Origin: Allobosea sp. TND4EK4
GTDB taxonomy: Bacteria; Pseudomonadota; Alphaproteobacteria; Rhizobiales; Beijerinckiaceae
Assembly (NCBI RefSeq): GCF_900156025.1
Contig: NZ_FTMO01000002.1
Span: forward strand, 372,001-436,000
Direction of reading: 5' to 3'
DNA length: 64,000 nucleotides
Made by a program: the position numbers and the translations under genes. The notes below the pieces were generated by a model. It ran no database searches, had not been told where the DNA came from, and worked only from the letters and a program-made list of their open reading frames with translations. Positions within the stretch are counted from its first letter, which is position 1, and every line of letters starts with the position of its first letter. Positions 1-8,497 of this stretch are shown piece after piece.

Positions 1-615
1 CTGGTCACGCACAACCATTACGACCATCTCGACATCGAGACGCTGGCCCGCATCCACCGCCGCGACCGGCCGCGGATGATCATGCCGCTGGGCAATGACA
101 CCATCGTCAAGGCGCGCATCCCGGATGCCCGGACGGAGGCGCATGACTGGTCGGACAAGCTTGCTCTCTCCGACGCGCTGACGATCACGCTGACGCCGAC
201 CTATCATTGGTCGGCGCGCGGGGCCTTCGACCGGCGCATGGCGCTGTGGTGCTCCTTCATCCTCGAAGCCGGGGGCATCAAGATCTTTCATGTCGGCGAT
301 ACCGGCTTTCACGACGGCTCGCTCTACGAACGGCTCGGCCGCGAGCACGGCCCCTTCAATCTCGCCGTGCTGCCGATCGGCGCCTATGAGCCGCGCTGGT
401 TCATGGCCGAAAACCACATGAACCCGGAGGAAGCCGTGAAGGTCATGCTGGCGCTGCGCGCCGAGCAGGCGCTCGGGCACCATTGGGGCACCTTCCAGCT
501 TACCGACGAGGGCATCGAGCGCCCGCCCGAGGCGCTGAAGACCGCGCTCGCCGCCGCAGGCCTGGCCGAGGAGCGCTTTAGGCCGATGCGGCCGGGATTG
601 AGCTGGACGGCGTAA
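1..615 (+). CDS. MBL-fold metal-dependent hydrolase, 5' end outside window
   Basis: The frame is open from base 1, so the N-terminus lies outside the window; an internal Met at 76 is not the true start. Residues 3-11 of the visible part read THNHYDHLD, the zinc-binding HxHxDH signature of the metallo-beta-lactamase fold, and later histidines (PTYHWSARG, FHVGDTG, LGHHWGTF) fit the remaining metal ligands. The layout resembles the UlaG/NAPE-PLD-like L-ascorbate-6-phosphate lactonase/phospholipase branch of the superfamily; the substrate cannot be read from sequence. It is followed by a dispersed palindrome and converges on the secreted proline-rich protein gene. Confidence 0.85.
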   Translation: MVTHNHYDHLDIETLARIHRRDRPRMIMPLGNDTIVKARIPDARTEAHDWSDKLALSDALTITLTPTYHWSARGAFDRRMALWCSFILEAGGIKIFHVGDTGFHDGSLYERLGREHGPFNLAVLPIGAYEPRWFMAENHMNPEEAVKVMLALRAEQALGHHWGTFQLTDEGIERPPEALKTALAAAGLAEERFRPMRPGLSWTA

Positions 616-650
616 CCGCAACCATCATTGAGTTCAGAAGGAACCACTAC

Positions 651-745
651 GTCATCGCGGACATGCGGCCAAGCCGCGCCGATCCGGGGTCCATCGTAGA
701 ACGAGAGCGCCCTTCGATGGATCCCGGGTCAAGCCGGGATGACGG
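651..745. repeat. Dispersed palindromic repeat, copy 1
   Basis: Starts GTCATCGCGG and ends CCGGGATGAC, with an internal nested inverted repeat (GGGTCCATCG ... CGATGGATCCC). It lies between two convergent genes. The same termini recur near 13.1, 18.6 and 40.9 kb in this window. Confidence 0.7.
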
Positions 746-797
746 CGTGTTTTCGAGAAAAACCCGCGGACTCTAGCGCCTTTGCGCTCGTGAGCGC

Positions 798-1727
798 CTA
801 TTTCGGCTGCACGTAGACGTTGATCTCGAGGTTCGGATCGCCCGCATCGTTGAGGTCGCTGACATACTCCTCGAGGAAGGCGTCCTTCACCGTGATACTC
901 TTGGCTTCGAGATAGGCGGTGATCGTCTCATAGGTCGAGTCGATGTCGTCATAGGGCGCCTGGTGCAGGAAGCGCAGCGCCGCGCCGGCCGGCGACGTGC
1001 CCATCTTGAAATCCGGGCCCAGCGCCGGCGCCTGCCCGCCGGGCGCGATCGCCACAGGCAGCATCGCCTCGAAGCGGAAGCCATCATCGGTCGTCTCGAC
1101 GAAGAGCGAGAGCGGCCGGCCCGTCACCGCAAGGCCGGTCCGCTGCGCCTCGGCGCGAAGGGCACCCACCGCCTCGGAAAGCTGCTGGAAACCCTGGTCC
1201 CAGGTGGCCTGCCCGGCCCGCATCAACACGGGCTTCGGCGCGAGCGTCACCGACGCGACATCGGAGGTGTCTGCGGCTTTGGCCGCGAGCGTGGCGTTCG
1301 GGTCCGGCAAGCCGGTCTGCTGCTGCGTGGGCGCGGCGGGTCCCGGCTGTCCCGGCACCGGCAGGGTCGGCGGAGGCTGCACCGGCTGCGGCTCGAGCGG
1401 ACCGGGAGGCGCCGGAGGCGGCTGCATGGGCTGCGGCGTCACGTTTGGCGCGGGCGGGGCCGGCTGGACCGGTTGCGGGCCGGGCTGGGGGTCCGGCACG
1501 GCGGCGGGCGGCGCCTGGTTCGGCGCGGACTGAGCCTGCGCCGGAGCGACGCCGGCAGGCGGCGCAAGCGGGCTCGCCTGCACGGCGGAGGGCGAGGCGA
1601 CGGTGCTCTGCGCCGCTGCGGCGGCCGCGAGCCCGGCGACGCCGACTCCAGCCAGGAAACACATCCGGAAATACCGCATCGTCACGGCCCTGATCTTCAA
1701 GCGATTCGCCCCCTTGCGGCGCAACAT
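798..1727 (-). CDS. Exported proline-rich protein with C-terminal GyrI-like domain
   Basis: 309 aa. The start at 1727 is chosen because AGGTGGA lies 6 nt upstream on the minus strand; a second Met at 1679 also precedes the hydrophobic segment. An N-terminal signal-like segment (FLAGVGVAGLAAAAAA) is followed by roughly 110 residues rich in Pro/Gln/Ala, like a periplasm-spanning linker. The C-terminal ~150 residues (from about TLAPKPVLM to the end) resemble the GyrI-like/AraC effector-binding fold, which binds small molecules. It is divergent from dapF. The export call and the ligand-binding role are inferences; no catalytic residues can be named. Confidence 0.7.
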   Translation of the reverse strand: MLRRKGANRLKIRAVTMRYFRMCFLAGVGVAGLAAAAAAQSTVASPSAVQASPLAPPAGVAPAQAQSAPNQAPPAAVPDPQPGPQPVQPAPPAPNVTPQPMQPPPAPPGPLEPQPVQPPPTLPVPGQPGPAAPTQQQTGLPDPNATLAAKAADTSDVASVTLAPKPVLMRAGQATWDQGFQQLSEAVGALRAEAQRTGLAVTGRPLSLFVETTDDGFRFEAMLPVAIAPGGQAPALGPDFKMGTSPAGAALRFLHQAPYDDIDSTYETITAYLEAKSITVKDAFLEEYVSDLNDAGDPNLEINVYVQPK

Positions 1728-1819
1728 AGAATGTCCACCTAGCGCGACAAGCGGGCATGAGGGTGGCTTTTTCACGTCGCCTCCGTCATAGACCGCGCAT
1801 CTGTGGGGTATGTGACGAC

Positions 1820-2704
1820 ATGAACGCCCTGGCACATCGCCGGTTCCTGAAGATGAACGGGCTCGGCAACCAGATCACCGTGCTCGACCTGCGCGGCAGC
1901 AAGCATGTCGTCACGGCCGGGGAGGCCCGCGCCATTGCGGCCGAGCCCCGCGCCCGCTTCGACCAGCTGATGGTGCTGCACGACCCCAGGCTCGCCGGCA
2001 CCGACGCCTATATCCGCATCTACAACACCGATGGCAGCGAGGCCGGCGCCTGCGGCAACGGCACGCGCTGCGTCGCCTGGGCCATGACCGCCGATGCCGC
2101 CATGGGCGACGCTGCCAAGACGCGGCTGATTTTGCAGACCAGGGCCGGGCTGCTCCCCGCCCTCCGCGAGAGCGAGGATGTCTTCACCGTCGATATGGGC
2201 GAGCCGCGCCTTGCCTGGGACGAGATCCCGCTGGCCGAGCCCTTCGCGGATACCAGCCGCTTCGAACTGCAGATCGGCCCGATCGACAATCCGACGCTGC
2301 ACACGCCCTGCGCGGTCAACATGGGCAATCCCCATGCGGTCTTCTTCGTCGAGGACCCTTACGCCTACAATCTCGAGCAGATCGGCCCGCTGCTCGAAAA
2401 CCATCCGATCTTCCCGGACCGCGCCAATATCGAGCTTGCGGCGGTGAAGGCGCCCGACCGCATCGTCATGCGCGTCTGGGAGCGCGGCGCCGGCATCACC
2501 CAGGCCTGCGGCTCGGGCGCCTGCGCGGTGCTGGTCGCCGCGGTCCGGCGCGAGCTCTCGGCGCGCAAGGCGGTGGTCAGCCTGCCCGGCGGCGACCTCA
2601 CCATCGAATGGCGCGAAAGCGACGGACATGTGCTCATGACCGGCCCGGCGACCTTCGAATGGGAGGATACGCTCGATCCCGCCCTGTTCGAGACGGCCGC
2701 CTGA
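1820..2704 (+). CDS. dapF: Diaminopimelate epimerase
   Basis: 294 aa. Converts LL- to meso-diaminopimelate in the lysine and peptidoglycan pathway, cytoplasmic. Family motifs are plain: the N-terminal FLKMNGLGN segment, catalytic Cys78 in GACGNG, and the second catalytic Cys230 in ACGSGAC. The start at 1820 gives the usual N-terminus; the frame is open further upstream to 1757 but that extension has no family resemblance. The stop TGA overlaps the mtaB ATG (TGATG at 2702-2706), so the two are translationally coupled. The dapF-mtaB pairing is common in Rhizobiales. Confidence 0.95.
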   Translation: MNALAHRRFLKMNGLGNQITVLDLRGSKHVVTAGEARAIAAEPRARFDQLMVLHDPRLAGTDAYIRIYNTDGSEAGACGNGTRCVAWAMTADAAMGDAAKTRLILQTRAGLLPALRESEDVFTVDMGEPRLAWDEIPLAEPFADTSRFELQIGPIDNPTLHTPCAVNMGNPHAVFFVEDPYAYNLEQIGPLLENHPIFPDRANIELAAVKAPDRIVMRVWERGAGITQACGSGACAVLVAAVRRELSARKAVVSLPGGDLTIEWRESDGHVLMTGPATFEWEDTLDPALFETAA

Positions 2705-3975
2705 TGGCGCTGGAGGTCGTCACCTTCGGCTGCCGCCTCAACATCGTCGAGAGCGAGGCGCTGCGGCTGAAGGCGGAGGCCGCGGGGTTGAAGGACGCCG
2801 CGATCGTCAACTCCTGCGCAGTGACCGCGGAAGCGGCGCGCCAGGCGAGGCAGGCGGTGCGCCGCCTGAAGCGCGAGCAGCCCGACCGGCCGGTGATCGT
2901 GACCGGCTGCGCCGCCCAGATCGAGCCCGCCCGCTTTGCGGCGATGCCGGAAGCCGCCCGCGTGCTCGGCAATGACGAGAAGCTCGACCCGGAGATCTGG
3001 TCCCGGCTCGCCCGCTCCAACAGCCTCGGCGAAGCCACCGCCGCTGCGGACGACAAGGTCGTGGTCGGCGACATCATGGCCCGCTCGCGCATCCGCCCGG
3101 CCCCGACCGGCCGCCTCTCCGGGCATACGCGCGGCTTCGTGCAGGTCCAGAACGGCTGCGACCATCGCTGCACCTTCTGCGTCATCCCGTTCGGGCGCGG
3201 CCATTCGCGGTCGCTGCCGCTCGCCGATGTCGTGGCGCAATGCCGCACGCTGCTGGAGGGCGGTGCCCGCGAGATCGTGCTGACGGGCGTCGATCTCACC
3301 AGCTATGGGCGGGACCTCGCCGGCATTCCCTCGCTCGGCCACCTCGCCGGGGCGATCCTGCGCGCCTTGCCCGAGTTGACGCGACTGCGGCTCTCCTCGA
3401 TCGACGCGGTCGAGGCGGACGACGCGCTGCGGGCGCTGATCGCCGGCGAGCCGCGCCTGATGCCGCATCTGCACATCTCGCTCCAGCATGGCGACGACCT
3501 GATCCTGAAACGGATGAAGCGTCGCCACAGCCGGATGGATGCGATCCGTTTCTGCGCGGAACTCAGGGCGCTGCGTCCAGGCATCGTCTTCGGCGCCGAC
3601 CTGATCGCCGGCTTCCCGACCGAGGACGAGGCGATGTTCGCCCGTTCGCTCGCGCTGATCGAGGAATGCGGGCTGAGCTTCGTCCACGTCTTCCCCTATT
3701 CGGCGCGCCCGGGCACCCCCGCCGCCCGCATGCCGCAATCGCCGGCTGCCCTCGTCGCCGAACGGGCGGCGCGCTTGCGGGAGGCAGCCTCCGCCGCCCA
3801 TCGCCGCCATCTCGCCGCGCGCCGGGGCAAGCCCCTCAGCGTGCTGACCGAGCGCGGCAACAGCGGCCGGGCCGAGGATTTCACGCTGGTCCGCTTTGAA
3901 GGCCCGGTCGAGCCCGGCCTGATCGTCCCGGCCATCGGCCATGCCGATGACGGGCGCGCCCTGCTGGCAGCCTGA
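2704..3975 (+). CDS. mtaB: tRNA t6A37 methylthiotransferase MtaB
   Basis: 423 aa. Radical-SAM enzyme that adds a methylthio group to t6A at tRNA position 37. The N-terminal methylthiotransferase domain carries Cys10 (FGCRLN) and Cys38 (NSCAVT); the radical SAM cluster motif CX3CX2C is at Cys152, 156 and 159 (NGCDHRCTFC); a TRAM-like C-terminal stretch follows. The ATG overlaps the dapF stop. In many relatives ftsY follows this pair; here the next gene is a convergent molybdoenzyme, so the cluster ends at this point. Confidence 0.92.
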   Translation: MALEVVTFGCRLNIVESEALRLKAEAAGLKDAAIVNSCAVTAEAARQARQAVRRLKREQPDRPVIVTGCAAQIEPARFAAMPEAARVLGNDEKLDPEIWSRLARSNSLGEATAAADDKVVVGDIMARSRIRPAPTGRLSGHTRGFVQVQNGCDHRCTFCVIPFGRGHSRSLPLADVVAQCRTLLEGGAREIVLTGVDLTSYGRDLAGIPSLGHLAGAILRALPELTRLRLSSIDAVEADDALRALIAGEPRLMPHLHISLQHGDDLILKRMKRRHSRMDAIRFCAELRALRPGIVFGADLIAGFPTEDEAMFARSLALIEECGLSFVHVFPYSARPGTPAARMPQSPAALVAERAARLREAASAAHRRHLAARRGKPLSVLTERGNSGRAEDFTLVRFEGPVEPGLIVPAIGHADDGRALLAA

Positions 3976-4138
3976 TCGGCAGGAAGACGACAGGGCCGCC
4001 CGGTGGCCAGTGGGAGGGAGATACCGGGGCGGCCAAGCCATGCCCGCAATGGCCGACCCGGCGGTTGGACGCATCAGCGCGGAAAAGTTCAAGGCCCTCC
4101 GCGATTGTCATGCCCATCGGGCAGGCGCCTCGGCGGTT

Positions 4139-5248
4139 TCAGGGGATGATCTGCCCGGTGACGCGCTGCACCACGTTGTTGCAGTAGCCGCGCGGGTTCC
4201 ATGGCATTGCGAGAGGCTGCGACCGCCCGCTGATATCGGTCGCTCTCGCGATGAGGGTGACCGGCCCGGGTCCCAACCCCTTCAGCTCGACCGAGAAAGG
4301 CCGCCAGGCGAAGGGCCCCTCGCCCGCCTCGAGTTCAGCCTCCCGCCAGGACAGGCCGTCATCGGCGGACACCGCGACAGAGGCGACCGGCGTCGCGCCG
4401 CTCCACGCAAAGCCGGCCACGCGCAGCGGCTCGCCCGACGTCACGGCGAAGCCGGAGAGCGGCCGGGTGATCAGCGACTTCACCGGCATGTCGGTGATGA
4501 CGGCAAAATCGGCCGGGTCGAGCGGCTCGCCGGGGGCGATCGACCGGACCGGCAAGCGGTAATCGGTGCCCCGCATCTTCTCGCCGTCATGCTCCTGTGT
4601 GCGCAGGCTGATGCGGGAGAGCCATTTCTGCCAGGCCGAGCCCGGATAGCCCGGCGCCACGATCCGCAGCGGCCCGCCATGCAGATGCGGCAGCGGCCCG
4701 TCATTCATGCCGAAGGCGATCAGCGTCTCGGGCGCCAGCGCCTTTCCGATCGGCAGCCCGCGCGAGATCGCGTCCTTGTCGGGGTTGGCGGCGGAGCGGT
4801 CCGGGGAGTGATGTCCGGTATAGACCGCTCCCGGCTTCGGCGCCGAGGGCTCGAGGACGTCGGCGAGCCTGACGCCGGTCCAGCGCGCGCAGCCGACGGC
4901 GCCCAGCCCCCATGGCAGCCCGTCCGTCGCGGGCGAGAACTGGCCGCGGCCATTGCCGGCGCATTCGAGCACGGCCGGGATCGTCACGGTTTCGAAGCGC
5001 TGGCGCAGCCCCGCGAGAGTCCATTCGGCCGGCCGTTCCACCTCGCCGTCGATGGTCAACCTCCAGCTTTCCGGATCGGCAGGCTCCGGCAGCACGCCAT
5101 TGTTGCGGATGAAGAAGGAGGCGATGGGCGTCAGCAGCGAATCGAGCTGCTCGACCGGCGGCTCGGCATTGAGCGCGGCATCCTCATGGATGTGCAGGCG
5201 GGGCTTGGCGCTGGCCAGCAGGGCGAGTTCGTCGGATCGGCGAGACAA
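4139..5248 (-). CDS. Sulfite oxidase family molybdopterin enzyme
   Basis: 369 aa. An Oxidored_molyb domain (about residues 50-225) with the molybdenum-coordinating Cys96 in LECAGNGR is followed by a Mo-co dimerisation domain (about 245-365) ending in GYCNNVV. Known members oxidise sulfite to sulfate; some act on other oxoanions or sulfoxides. No Tat or Sec signal peptide is visible (the N-terminus is MSRRSDELALL), and no c-type cytochrome gene lies next to it, unlike SorAB systems. It converges with mtaB and lies 75 bp downstream of fadD on the same strand. Family assignment is firm; substrate and location are not. Confidence 0.85.
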   Translation of the reverse strand: MSRRSDELALLASAKPRLHIHEDAALNAEPPVEQLDSLLTPIASFFIRNNGVLPEPADPESWRLTIDGEVERPAEWTLAGLRQRFETVTIPAVLECAGNGRGQFSPATDGLPWGLGAVGCARWTGVRLADVLEPSAPKPGAVYTGHHSPDRSAANPDKDAISRGLPIGKALAPETLIAFGMNDGPLPHLHGGPLRIVAPGYPGSAWQKWLSRISLRTQEHDGEKMRGTDYRLPVRSIAPGEPLDPADFAVITDMPVKSLITRPLSGFAVTSGEPLRVAGFAWSGATPVASVAVSADDGLSWREAELEAGEGPFAWRPFSVELKGLGPGPVTLIARATDISGRSQPLAMPWNPRGYCNNVVQRVTGQIIP

Positions 5249-5323
5249 GGAAGAACCTTCTCTTTCGGCGCCGTAGCGGCGCAGGAGAAACGTCGCCCAA
5301 CAGACCAGCGCAGCCCCGGCCTG

Positions 5324-7054
5324 TCACCCTTCCCGCACAGCCGCGCCTGCCACCACCTCCTCGCGCAGAGCCCGCCGCAGCACCTTGCCGACATTGGTCT
5401 TCGGCAACGTCTCGCGGAAGAAGATCTGCTTGGGCACCTTGTAGCCGGTGAGGTTCTCCCTGCAGTAGGCCCGCAGCTCGTCGCTCGTCAGCGTGGCGTC
5501 CTTGCGTACGACGAAGGCCGCGACGACCTCGCCGGAATGCTCGTCCGGCAGGCCGATCACCGCCGCTTCGCGCACGCCCGGATGCGAGGCCAGCACGTCC
5601 TCCACCTCGTTGGGGTAGACGTTGAAGCCGGAGACCAGCACCATGTCCTTCATCCGGTCGACGAGCTTGATCTGCCCGTCCGGCAGCATGATGCCGACAT
5701 CGCCGCTGCGGAAATACCCGTCCGGGGTCATCGACTTCGCCGTCTCGTCCGGCCGGTTCCAGTAGCCGGCCATGACCTGCGGGCCCCGGATGCAGACCTC
5801 CCCGGCCTCGCCCATCGGCAGGTCGTTGCCTTCCGCGTCGCGGATCGCGATCTCGGTCGAGGGAATCGGATAGCCGATCGTGCCGGTGAACTCGGAAATG
5901 TCGGGCCGGTTGATCGTCGCGATCGGCGAGGTCTCGGAGAGGCCGTAGCCCTCGATGATCGGCTTGCCGGTGACCGCCTTCCACTGCCTCGCGGTGGCGG
6001 CCTGCGTCGCCATGCCGCCGGCCACCGCGAAGCGCATCTCGCCGAAATCGACCGAGCCGATCTCGGCATGGTTGGCGAGCGCGCTGTAGAGCGTGTTGAC
6101 GCCGGAGAACAGCGTGAAGCGACTGCCCTTCAGCATCTTCACGAAGCCGCCGATGTCGCGCGGATTGGCGATCAGCAGGCTTTTCGCGCCGATCCGGAGC
6201 AGGAACATGCAGCAGCAGGTCAGCGCGAAGATGTGGTAGAGCGGCAGGGCCGTGACCATCACATGCTGGTAGTCGGGCCGGCCCTGCGGGGATTCCAGCA
6301 CCCATTCCAGCCAGAACCCGGCCTGCTGGACATTGGCGGCGACATTGCGGTGCGTCAGCGTCGCGCCCTTCGCCACGCCGGTGGTGCCGCCGGTATATTG
6401 CAGGAAGGCGACGTCCTCGGGAGCCACCGTGACCGGGGTCATCGGGCCGCGGCCACGCAGGAGCGTACCGAGCGGGATCGATCCGGGCAGGTCGAACGGC
6501 TTCACCGCCTTCTTCACATGGCGCGAGACGAAATTCACGATGGTGCCCTTGAAGCCCATCAGGTCGCCGGGCGTCGCGATGACGATCCGGTCGAGGGTCA
6601 GATGAGGCTTCGCCTCCTCGACGACATGCGCGAAGTTCTCGATCACCACCAGGATGCGCGCGCCGGAATCGTTGACCTGGTGGGTGAGTTCGCGCGCCGT
6701 GTAGAGCGGGTTGACGTTGACGACGGTGAAGCCGCCCAGCAGCGTTCCGAAGATCGTCACCGGATAGGCCAGGATGTTCGGCATCATCAGCGCGACGCGG
6801 TCGCCCTTCTTCAGGCCCTGCGCCTGAAGCCACGCCGCGAAAGCCTCGGCCGCGCGGAGGGTCTCGGCGAAGGTGATCGCCTTCCCGAAGCTCTCGAAAG
6901 CCGGCCGCTCCGCATAGGTGCGGCAGGCCGAGCCGATGAGATCGACCAGCGTGCCGATCTTCGCCTCATCGAGCGTCGGCGGCACCGCCGGCGGATAATG
7001 CGCCAGCCACGGATGCTGGTCGCGCTGCTGGGCCTGCAAGACGTTGCTCGCCAT
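5324..7054 (-). CDS. fadD: Long-chain fatty acid-CoA ligase
   Basis: 576 aa. ATP-dependent acyl-CoA synthetase of the ANL superfamily, feeding fatty acids into beta-oxidation. The P-loop-like AMP motif YTGGTTGVAKGA is at residues 220-231, GYGLSETSP follows, then the SGDVG and DRMKDM hinge and a C-terminal catalytic lysine in KTNVGKVLRR. The start at 7054 is supported by GGAGGG 5 nt upstream. A palindrome at 7164-7185 lies about 110 bp upstream and may be its operator. The frame stays open far upstream but that region has no similarity to the family. Confidence 0.92.
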   Translation of the reverse strand: MASNVLQAQQRDQHPWLAHYPPAVPPTLDEAKIGTLVDLIGSACRTYAERPAFESFGKAITFAETLRAAEAFAAWLQAQGLKKGDRVALMMPNILAYPVTIFGTLLGGFTVVNVNPLYTARELTHQVNDSGARILVVIENFAHVVEEAKPHLTLDRIVIATPGDLMGFKGTIVNFVSRHVKKAVKPFDLPGSIPLGTLLRGRGPMTPVTVAPEDVAFLQYTGGTTGVAKGATLTHRNVAANVQQAGFWLEWVLESPQGRPDYQHVMVTALPLYHIFALTCCCMFLLRIGAKSLLIANPRDIGGFVKMLKGSRFTLFSGVNTLYSALANHAEIGSVDFGEMRFAVAGGMATQAATARQWKAVTGKPIIEGYGLSETSPIATINRPDISEFTGTIGYPIPSTEIAIRDAEGNDLPMGEAGEVCIRGPQVMAGYWNRPDETAKSMTPDGYFRSGDVGIMLPDGQIKLVDRMKDMVLVSGFNVYPNEVEDVLASHPGVREAAVIGLPDEHSGEVVAAFVVRKDATLTSDELRAYCRENLTGYKVPKQIFFRETLPKTNVGKVLRRALREEVVAGAAVREG

Positions 7055-7163
7055 GTTCCCTCCAGTGGCCTTGGCTTTCCGCCAGAGGGCGGCGCCGGCC
7101 GTTCTTTTGCCGTCGTCAGAGTGCGGAACCACGCGAAAGAGCGCAAGCACCCGAACGCAACCT

Positions 7164-7185
7164 AACGGTTTAGATATAAACTGTT
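7164..7185. promoter_or_regulatory. Candidate operator upstream of fadD
   Basis: AACGGTTTA and TAAACTGTT arms flank a GATA centre, giving a 22-bp near-palindrome that stands out as AT-rich in GC-rich surroundings, about 110 bp upstream of the fadD start. Size and composition suit a dimeric TetR/GntR-type fatty-acid regulator (FadR/PsrA-like). The regulator is not in this window; the role is inferred. Confidence 0.45.
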
Positions 7186-7241
7186 TTGACGGCGGGGTGG
7201 CAAGCCCTCTGGGCAAAGGGCGCGTCGGAAGCATCCGGAAT

Positions 7242-7315
7242 GGGTCCCGGGTCTGCGCGGAGTTTATCCCTGGGCCGATCGCAGATCGGACCCGAGGGCT
7301 TCGCCCGGGATGACG
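7242..7315. repeat. Dispersed palindromic repeat, diverged copy
   Basis: Begins GGGTCCCGGGTCT and ends GCCCGGGATGACG, with an internal inverted repeat CCGATC GCA GATCGG. The right end matches the CCGGGATGAC terminus of the other copies; the left end is degraded. Confidence 0.5.
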
Positions 7316-7783
7316 CGCGCTCTGGGAGAAGCTGAGAGAGCGTGCACCGAAAGCCCCGTCCGGCTGTCGCCGCGGGGTTTCGGATGGGGCGATCCCAAGG
7401 GGATGCGCGGGGTTAAGGGCGGCGCGCGGTTTTGGCCGCGTGCCGATGTCGATGTCGAGTGTCGAAGTCGATGCGGCGCCTGCCGGCCCCGCCCGAAACC
7501 CCGCGCGCGGTTGTCTTGTGAGGTTGTTCGCCAGGGCGAAACCGGGCCTGCCTGTTCGGCCCGGCGGCGAGAACCCCTCCGGATCAAGGCCACCCGCATG
7601 ATGGCGCAAAACCCGAAACACCGCATCCAGCCCGGCCGCACGATGCCTCGCGAAGCCCCCTTGGTCGGGCGGGACGGACGCGAGGATAAATGCGCTGCGG
7701 GGAGCGGGGATAAGTTCCGGCGCGCATTTTTGCGGGTCGGCTATGGGTCGACAGCGAAACGAAGGGTATGCTTCCGTTCGGAT

Positions 7784-8422
7784 ATGCTGACACTCGACCA
7801 TCTCACCGTGATCGCCCCGAACCTGGATGAAGGCGTGCGGCACGTTCGCGCGTGCCTCGACCTCGATGTCCCCTTCGGCCAACGCCATGTCGGCATGGGC
7901 TCCTGCAATCATCTTCTTCAACTTGGGGGTTCAATCTATTTGGAAATCGTGGCGCTCGACCCCGATGCCGATCCGCGTGAAACGGCGCGCTGGTTCGGCC
8001 TGAACGACCCCAAAAAGGTCAGGCGTGAATGGGACGCCGGACAACGTTTGCGGGGCTGGGTCGCCAGAGTCGACCGTATGGACGAAGTGCTCGGGGGACG
8101 TGAGGCCGTCTTCGGCAGGAAGGTCGCCCTGCCCGCCGCTGATCCTTCGTTCGATTTCGCAATCCCCGAAGACGGCTCGCTGCCCCTGGACGGGGCCGTT
8201 CCCTCCTTGATCGACCGGCGAGGCAAGGCTAGGTCCATGGCAAATATCGCCGACCTGGGCGCGCGGCTGAAAACCTTCTCGCTCGAACATCCCGACGCCG
8301 ACGCGATCTCCATCCGGCTGAAGGAGATCGGCCTCGATCCGATGCTGACGATCCGACAGGGCCCGGAATTCCGCTATCGGGCCCATGTCGAGACTCCTGC
8401 GGGTTTGAAGGAGCTTTCTTGA
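7784..8422 (+). CDS. VOC/glyoxalase-fold protein
   Basis: 212 aa. Begins LTLDHLTVIAPNLDEGV, the first beta strand and His of the glyoxalase/bleomycin-resistance fold, and has ggsIYLEIVAL a little later, typical of the Glyoxalase_3-like group of uncharacterised proteins. The start at 7784 is chosen because the resemblance begins there, although the frame is open upstream to 7310. Faces away from fadD. Substrate unknown. Confidence 0.75.
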   Translation: MLTLDHLTVIAPNLDEGVRHVRACLDLDVPFGQRHVGMGSCNHLLQLGGSIYLEIVALDPDADPRETARWFGLNDPKKVRREWDAGQRLRGWVARVDRMDEVLGGREAVFGRKVALPAADPSFDFAIPEDGSLPLDGAVPSLIDRRGKARSMANIADLGARLKTFSLEHPDADAISIRLKEIGLDPMLTIRQGPEFRYRAHVETPAGLKELS

Positions 8423-8497
8423 CCCGCGAGACGGCCGGTTTTGGGCTGCAACCATACCTCGACCTTCCGTCCTGAAGCCGACGCCGCATCCGACCAT

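Larger units (their letters stand above)
7055..7783. other. 729-bp gap between fadD and the glyoxalase-fold gene
   Basis: Contains the fadD upstream region with a 22-bp imperfect palindrome, a dispersed palindrome around 7242-7315, and a GC-rich stretch (about 7330-7780) that is open in several frames on both strands but resembles no protein I recognise. I see no gene here; the open frames look like a consequence of high GC. Confidence 0.5.

Noticed and set aside
3941-7165. A very long plus-strand open frame (over 1000 codons) across the molybdoenzyme and fadD
   Set aside because: It lies opposite two genes with clear motifs, has Arg/Pro/Gly-rich, non-protein-like composition and no ribosome site. 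A GC-rich antisense shadow.
7310-7783. N-terminal extension of the glyoxalase-fold protein
   Set aside because: Similarity begins at 7784; the upstream part is low-complexity and overlaps a repeat.
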